A stretch of DNA of 64,000 nucleotides. Source: Fragum whitleyi. Lineage: Eukaryota > Mollusca > Bivalvia > Cardiida > Cardiidae. How positions within the stretch are numbered: the first letter of the stretch is position 1; each line of letters begins with the position of its first letter. The translations under genes and the position numbers were made by a program. Below, piece by piece: positions 58,024-64,000 of the stretch. Below the pieces are notes generated by a model. It worked only from the letters and a program-made list of their open reading frames with translations, did not search any database and was not told the origin of the DNA. The stretch covers positions 15,422,957 to 15,486,956 of the forward strand of contig OX411552.1 in assembly GCA_948146395.1 (NCBI GenBank). Reading direction: 5' to 3'.

Positions 58024-58072
58024 GACTCCGGTCAGACTGTGCGGATGCACAGGCTGGTCAGAGTCTTTACTA
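58024..58072. repeat. GACTCCGGTCAGACTGTGCG hairpin
   Basis: GACTCCGGTCAGACTGTGCG opposite GCACAGGCTGGTCAGAGTC; same family as 22786-22842. Confidence 0.6.
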
Positions 58073-58125
58073 TGTACATGTATATGAAATTGTTGGAAAT
58101 CTCGCGCACAGGCTCATTTGTGAAC

Positions 58126-58330
58126 CGTCACGCGAAAAGGGACCGTCTCAGAACTCCCTTAAGTAAAATTATGAAAAACGGATCTGTTCCAGGAGCGTCA
58201 ATCCGTGGTCGCAGGTCAAAAATTCTTTCATGGGAAGGCTGAATTATCATTCTAGATTCAGAAAATGGGCCGAGTAAGGGTCGACACTTGAAGCACTGAC
58301 CAGATTGTCCCTTTTCGGGTGACGGGTCAC
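58126..58330. mobile_element. MITE family 'CACGCGAAAAGGGACC', copy 5, both ends
   Basis: Begins ACCGTCACGCGAAAAGGGAC and ends with inverted TTGTCCCTTTTCGGGTGACGGGTC. The inner marker ATTCTAGATTCAGAAAATGGG is present. Confidence 0.65.
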
Positions 58331-58966
58331 ATTTTTTCTGGTCCTTTTACATCACCATCGTTTATTTTCTTATAATGGGATCTATTTTGCTGTAAAGTAG
58401 CCCTGATAAGCCACCTCAATATCAGGGTATATATTACTAATGTCAGTGATTGTGGCAAGAATCTATGCTATCTGATTGAGCTCTAACACAAAGGTTAATT
58501 AATTAACTAATTATCCCTTGACCACACAATAAGAATAGGGTGTCCTAGGTAGACTTTCTTTTTAGATAAACAAGATCGACTCTAACAGTGTCCCTGGATC
58601 CCGAAAAAATAGGAGGAATCTCATTAGTTCAAGCACTTGATTCTTTCAAGATCCTTCAAGATATTTATAGAATTTAGATGTAATTTCAAACAGAATTCGA
58701 TTCTTCGAAGCCAAGCTGCTAACTTCACTTTGTTCCTTACATTTGGAACAAAGTGGACTTCGAAGCATAGGCTTGCAAAGATATAAGAATACATACTATC
58801 TTTTCTTTGCCCTTTTCTTTGAATATTTGTTTCCTCGATTTTTTCTCTCCTTTCTTCCTTTCAATATCAAAACCGAGTCACAACGAATGGTCTTTGACAG
58901 AAAAGGATTTTGTATAGTATCTGAGTTATACGTTTGCACTTCATTCTTTTCACAGACTTATTTATC

Positions 58967-59182
58967 TGACGCGTCACGCGAAAAGGGACCATCTGGGTGG
59001 GAACACATCATTTTGAAAAAAAGAAATTGGTTCCAGTAGTCGTCAACTTATGGTCTTATTTTAAAAATAGAATGTTCGAAAAGCTTCGACACTATTCAGC
59101 CTGCGTAGTCTGCATAATCCGCGTGACAAATGGTCGACACATTACGCACTATCCAGATGGTACCTTTTCGCCTAACGGGTCT
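58967..59182. mobile_element. MITE family 'CACGCGAAAAGGGACC', copy 6, both ends
   Basis: Begins GACGCGTCACGCGAAAAGGG (then ACCATCTGGGTGGG) and ends with inverted ACGCACTATCCAGATGGTAC then CTTTTCGCCTAACGGGTC. This pair defines terminal repeats of about 30 bp. Confidence 0.65.
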
Positions 59183-59333
59183 TATGTGTTTTTCATTAGT
59201 TTCAATGACTGAAAAGGTTTTAGAAAAGAAAGAAAATGCATGTTATAAAAAAGTAATGGTCTTGCAATTAAGAAACTTTAGGTGATCACCTTCATTATGC
59301 AAATTCGAATGACTTATCAGATCGTATAGTAGG

Positions 59334-59486
59334 AACCATAGGGGTCCGAAATAACCCCCCTACCACCATACAGACCAATAATTATTGGAAATACCCCCCC
59401 CCCCCTCCCTACCACCATATAGACCAATAATTATTGGTCTATATGGTGGTAGGGGGGGGGGGTATTTCGGACCCCTATGGTATTAA
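59334..59486. mobile_element. Palindromic MITE with a duplicated left arm
   Basis: ACCATAGGGGTCCGAAATAA at the left is the exact inverse of the right end. The right arm occurs once. The left arm occurs twice in a row: CCTACCACCATACAGACCAA, then CCTACCACCATATAGACCAA, separated by a poly-C tract of 13-14 bases. Same family as 13405-13502. Confidence 0.7.
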
Positions 59487-60983
59487 CTAAAATGAAGTAA
59501 ATTAGCCATTGATGAAAACAAAATATTGTCATCGTTATTTGACTCAGTCACCTCCATATGACCCGTTTTCGCATGATGGGTCGCATTAATTAGTCTGATT
59601 GACCAGATCGTTCTAACCTTTCGCAATCACTGTTGATTAGTTACACATGATCACGAACATTATGATAGCTCAACATGAGGTCACGTGATAACATCCGGGT
59701 CATCAACACCGGGAATATATTCAGACTCGGCATCTGGGTCGGATGATTACGTCACTAATCGGTAAATTACGTAACTTTCCGACTAGTTTTTTTCACAGCC
59801 CATGTGTTGTGATAAGTCTAGAACATGACATTAACATATTGAACACCCAGATGGAAAATGTGTCACGTAAATTATTTGCATTGTTAGTACTAAATATTAT
59901 CCGTTCACGTCCAAATTTCTAGTACTTAGTCTATGCATCTGAAAAACTTAATCCATGAACGAAATTTGCTGTATAGAATACTTTTCATAAGTTATTGGTA
60001 ATAATTGTCATAAACTAGATTTTTCGTCTGAGTTATTCTAAAACCTTAGATTGAGCTTTAGATATGAGGTATTGGACCTAAAAAGATGGTAACTTGTTCA
60101 CCTAACATGATATTAGAACTATATCGATTCGAGAAAGATACAATTCATTGCACACCTTCATTCAAAAATGAGTGCGCTACCAAAAGCAACTTGTTTACTC
60201 ACATTGAATGTAATTTCATGAGAGAACACAATCACAAACTTATAGAAAGTTTCCCTTTCGCCCAATCATCATAGTGATTACAAAGCAAAAACTTCTATTC
60301 ATAAAAGTCGCAGATGACATATGACTTATCAATAAATTGATAAGTCTTATTTGGAAGCCCTTTTTAAGAGTTTAATTTGAACTTCGGGTGAAACGAGAAA
60401 TTGTTTGTGAAAAAGTATATTTTTCTTTGACTACATTTTTTTTTTTTTTTTTTCATTTTTATTTTTTCAAGATTAGAATCTAGTAAAATAAAAAAGAAAA
60501 AAATTGTTTTGTAGGAGAGAAGGGAAACCATTTCTTCATCATTTCTTCGCTGTTATCATGAAACATATCCTCAAACTAAACGTCTTCAGAAAATACAAAA
60601 CGCATAATTAAAATGATATCAAACAATGTCCGTTTGAAACAGAACACAGGTCAAACATGTAGTTGCAAAAAATGGATGTGTAAAAAGACCATGATGTGCA
60701 TTTGAACTTAAAAAACTACATTTATAATATGACCTACGTCGCGAGAGAGAATTAACCCCGTTGAAGATATTTGATGTTACACGGGTGTTATTAAGCTAGT
60801 GGAATAACTATGCAAATGAGCTCAGAGCGAAAAGCAACGCTATTTTGTAACCGCGAAAATGACGTCATAATGTATATAGTGTGACTTCAGTCCTAAACGG
60901 CATTTCGCGAAAATTGAAATGTAAAATTTTTGACGATTTTTTCGCGAACATTCGAGTCCTATTATAAAAGGAATATAAAATTT
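59487..60983. other. No gene recognised
   Basis: A 62-codon frame (60086-60274) has scattered Cys but no motif. 60830-60960 is CpG-richer with GCAAATGAGCTC and AATGACGTCATAATG, a CRE-like palindrome; it adjoins the palindromic element at 60984 and may be part of a larger repeat. Confidence 0.35.
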
Positions 60984-61103
60984 GTGGTCATTAAATACCG
61001 AATTAATTAAACTCGTCATCTAAAACAGATAAAAACTCGGCATAGCCTCGTTTTTATCTGTTTATAGATTACTCTCTTAATAAATTCGGTATTCAATGAC
61101 CAC
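60984..61103. mobile_element. 120-bp palindromic element
   Basis: Outer arms GTGGTCATTAAATACCGAAT and inverted ATTCGGTATTCAATGACCAC; inner hairpin ACAGATAAAAACTCGG / CCTCGTTTTTATCTGT. A fragment of its right end occurs at about 13520-13556. Confidence 0.65.
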
Positions 61104-62395
61104 TCATTCAAAATCCTCTATTTACATGCAAGATATGGTCAGTCGACCTAAATGGAAGCCCCTGGATATCATAGAATAAAAAAGAAAGTCAGTGAGCAGC
61201 CCAAACGGCATATCTTCAAAAAAATTTTTTAATGTAAGAATCTGTAATGTAATATAATCGGAATATCGCGTACGATCTCGTACGATTCAGTTGAAACTAA
61301 ACGACGCGAGCGAGATATTCCGATTAAAAACTAAAAGAAATTTTGAATTTCTTATTCCTAAGAAGCGCACGGGTAAAAATTTATATAGCAAAAGTAAATG
61401 TGAAAAAAGTTGAAGTTAAGACGTTTAGGCGTCTTCCAATGCATCCATGACTGCTATACGACACTTATTAAGTTCCCAACAAGAAAGACTTTGGGAAAAT
61501 ATACCTAAAGTGTTGCTTTCTTGCATTATATTGTCGCTTGCCATTATATTGTAGCTTTTCGTGTTGTTGGAAAGGGACATTAATTTCACAGGAGAATGCC
61601 TAAAATTATTGAAAACTAAAAAAAAAAAAAGATAAAAAGATAAAGATAAAAAGTAATTACTTACCAGTAAAAGTAAATCGACTTAAATCCATTATATCTA
61701 TGTGGACGGGAACCACCGATCCGGCTAATTAGTGTTTTAATTCCAGAAAAAAAACGTATAGTTTTACTACTAGAATACTGTAGATCCCAAAAATATGATA
61801 ATCCACTTGAATTAAAAGATCAAACGGCAATCAATAAAATTATTGTATTTTTTTTCAATCACAAACACTATAATTCAATAAACTTCTATTCAAACATCAT
61901 TTATCATAAATTCCACCAGCGCAAAGAAAGAAAAGACAATCTCTCAACAATACAATTTTGATTGGCAAAACACACCTCTCAAAAAAAGAGAAACATCAAA
62001 AGTAAAAATAAAATCCATCACATTTTCTCGCAACGAGCTGTCAAATTTTAGACAACAGGTAACTTGATCCTTAAATAACGTTTACAGTTCTAAGAAAAAT
62101 ATTCTAGGTAACAAAAAACTAAAAGTTAATGATAGATGATCCCTCACAAATCCAGTATCTAATAGATCGTATCTAATGTTTAGCACTAAACGTGAAAAGC
62201 CTCCTCCCTTGCCTAGAGAACTCCCTATGATAACGTTTCCGAAACCTACCACTGCCACCTTAGCGTAAAGGAATATACATGCAGTCTTCCTGTTTACATG
62301 TACATGCGATTGCATGTACAAATGTTGTCGTTTATTTCAATAACATTATTTTCTTTCTATAATTCTGGGCACGTTGGATTTAATCTTAGTACCTA
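61104..62395. other. No gene supported
   Basis: Holds the weak minus-strand frame described at 62140-62290 and an ATG-plus-donor pattern at 61665-61692 that leads straight into a stop. Confidence 0.35.
62140..62290 (-). other. Minus-strand frame with a glycine motif, unassigned
   Basis: The minus strand is open for 79 codons (62082-62321) and contains KVAVVGFGNVIIG, then LGKGGGFSRLVL and RYDLLDTGFVRDH. The LGKGGGF block looks like the GxGxGY/F loop of 5-formyltetrahydrofolate cyclo-ligase-type proteins, but only this short block matches and no strong splice sites bracket it. Nothing else here supports a gene. Confidence 0.12.
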
Positions 62396-62820
62396 CAGTT
62401 GATGACATCGTAAAAGTGACAAAATAAATGATTTTGGAATGAATTGAATGAGTGTGTGGAACAAGTTTTGAGTAAAATTAAAGGGAGTTAATCCAATTTC
62501 GCTAATTTTGTTCAACATGAACAAAATTAGCGATATTAATCACATCCCTTTAAAAAAAATATGCAAACAGGTTAAAGAATAGATTTCTATATCTTCAAGA
62601 ACGCGATTTACGCTTACAGAATTCTATTATGTCAGTGAAATCGTGGCTTTTATACCGTTTTTTTTTCTGAGTGAAGATGTTGATCTTAACATTTTCAGTG
62701 AGTTTGGAGCGTTTTTGAATGGTTTGAGTGAGTGTTTGGAATGAATGAATGGATCGCCGATTGAGCGCTTTGGAATTGTTTTGATCGAGTTAAATGTCAA
62801 TTTCACGATGTTATTAACTG
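62396..62820 (-). mobile_element. MITE family 'CAGTTAATAAC', copy 8, reversed
   Basis: CAGTTGATGACATCGTAAAA at the left and CAATTTCACGATGTTATTAACTG at the right. The central palindrome CGCTAATTTTGTTCA is intact. Possible CTA flanks on both sides, but other copies do not agree on a duplication, so the superfamily remains open. Confidence 0.8.
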
Positions 62821-63017
62821 CTACGAAATGATTTTGATTCATAGTAATAGCTCCTATGACTAGAATCTCGTAAACCACTTTTTTCAATTTCTGAATAGGA
62901 TCGACGAGAAAGCTTAACAATGTTCATTGAAATTATAAACGCGAGTTAAATCTTATTTCATTTCTATGCATTTCTACTTTTTGAAAAAAAATGAAAAAAC
63001 ATATGGAAAACTTTGCT

Positions 63018-63128
63018 TTTTTGTTATTGTTGTTGTTGTTGTTGTTGTTGTTGTTTTTGTTGTTGTTGTTGTTGTTTTGTTATAATTATTTTCATTATTA
63101 TTATCATTATTATTATTATTATTATTAT

Positions 63129-63171
<43 letters not shown>

Positions 63172-63175
63172 TATG
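63018..63175. repeat. Compound trinucleotide microsatellite
   Basis: TTG repeats (63018-63080), then ATT/TTA repeats (about 63092-63129), then TAG repeats (about 63128-63170). It produces Cys-, Ile-, Ser-, Thr- and Asn-rich chance frames on both strands. Confidence 0.97.
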
Positions 63176-63431
63176 TTGCTATTGTTGTTGTTCTTTTTCA
63201 TTTTTTTTCTACCCAATCCTTGACTAGAAACCTTAAAGAGCGGATCGTTTAATATAATAAATGCCAGCAGTAAAAATTGGAACTGAATGGGCGAAATTAA
63301 AATCAACGAAAGCAGATACTATAAATACCTGCATACATCTATTGCGGCAGCGACGTATATAGCAATTTCTTTCAACATAGTTGTAAGATCGTGTCTTGAA
63401 CACAAACTGTCCAAACCACATCAGCCCAGGC

Positions 63432-63554
63432 TGTGTCAGGATGTAAAAAGCGTTTTGCGAGCGCTTTGAGATGATACCCGCTTTGCACGTGCACATACGT
63501 GCAAAGCGAGGTATCATTTCGAAAGCGCTTCGCTAACGTTTTCATCCTGAACGC
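63432..63554. mobile_element. 125-bp palindromic MITE, copy 2 (reverse orientation)
   Basis: TGTGTCAGGATGTAAAAAGC at the left and TTTCATCCTGAACGCA at the right. The centre, TTTGCACGTGCACATACGTG, mirrors that of 41111-41235. Confidence 0.6.
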
Positions 63555-63924
63555 AGGACCGGTTTTAGGATATAATTATATTGATAATCCTGTTTTAACA
63601 TATTTCTAAGTTCAAAATAATGAATAAACGCACGTGTTGTATGATTAATAAATTGCTGAGGAATCAAAATTGTGAAATAAACACCAGATTCGCCATCAAA
63701 AGAACCAAAAGCCCGTTAGCAGTTGGGTAAATTAGATTCCCTTAGATATATCCCGCCCATCGCCGGAGTAAAACTTTTAAATTCAAATTAACCTTTTTCC
63801 TCTTGCAAAAAAATGGTTTCTATAAATTTAGAAGATCCACGCACCCATCCTATCTAATTCTTCCAACAAACGAACACTTTCAACTTATTAATTTCTTTTC
63901 TAATGCTTTTCTGCTTCATACATA

Positions 63925-63980
63925 CGGCCCGTTGAACAAGAGGTTCTAAGTTCGATTCCCGGAAACGGCTGTCGATCTTT
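63925..63980 (+). mobile_element. tRNA-like SINE head at the window edge
   Basis: CCCGTTGAACAAGAGGTTCT then AAGTTCGATTCCCGGAAACGG (B box). The element probably continues beyond the window. Confidence 0.45.
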
Positions 63981-64000
63981 GTTCCTTCAATGGCTCACAT

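Noticed and set aside
61665..61692. Minus-strand ATG (MDLSRFTFTG) followed by a GTAAGT donor, resembling a first exon
   Set aside because: The nearest good acceptor (61600) leads to a stop after four codons and no other continuation was found.
62974..63306. Thr/Asn-rich 110-codon frame and Cys/Ser-rich frame
   Set aside because: Produced by trinucleotide microsatellites.

Overview
This window looks like AT-rich, repeat-dense, non-coding DNA from an animal nuclear genome, most likely a bivalve or another mollusc. The reasons are tRNA-derived SINEs, a long LINE open reading frame, GT/AG splice-like signals, long microsatellites and many small inverted-repeat transposons, together with an absence of dense open frames or operons. 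The mollusc assignment is an inference from recognising several repeat types (SINE 3' domains, 'CTCACCTGAGCAC...GTGCTCAGGTGAGC' repeats with GACGACGGACG-like tracts); no database search was possible.

The only long intact coding sequence is a LINE polyprotein at 37247-40336 on the + strand: an apurinic-type endonuclease followed by a reverse transcriptase with YADD, then a TTA-rich tail. Almost every other recognisable feature is a short non-autonomous element. There are TA-flanked Tc1/mariner-like MITEs (30185-30462, 31355-32787, 47110-47287, 47345-47779, 47826-48839, 50645-50708, 55759-56340). There are TTAA-flanked piggyBac-like MITEs of two families (982-1107, 8626-8840, 17964-18185, 25383-25533, 30611-30772, 33560-33778, 42590-42668). 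One roughly 420-bp family has a well-kept central palindrome and eight full or partial copies. A family with CGTCACGCGAAAAGGGACC ends has six copies. Many short near-perfect hairpins are also present.

Layout: 1-8 kb is mostly unassigned, with a 36-bp tandem array inside a palindromic element at 3681-4129. 8-20 kb holds a perfect 53-bp inverted repeat, piggyBac-like copies, a SINE with a clean 12-bp target duplication, and a 1.1-kb tandem-unit repeat. 20-36 kb is a mosaic of MITEs and SINEs. 36-41 kb is the LINE. 41-47 kb has a broken ORF remnant and a long CT microsatellite. 47-53 kb is a nested cluster of inverted-repeat elements that includes a remnant resembling a THAP zinc finger. 53-64 kb contains the best candidate host exons (57128-57230, and less surely 54237-54300), plus more MITEs and microsatellites.

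Host genes are barely visible. The two candidate + strand exons have compatible phase and could belong to one gene, but I do not recognise the product. I found no convincing new gene system. The most useful material is the structure of the repeats: tandem amplification inside a palindromic element, duplicated host sequence next to a piggyBac-like insertion, a hairpin with a duplicated arm, nested foldbacks, and a possible THAP-type transposon relic.
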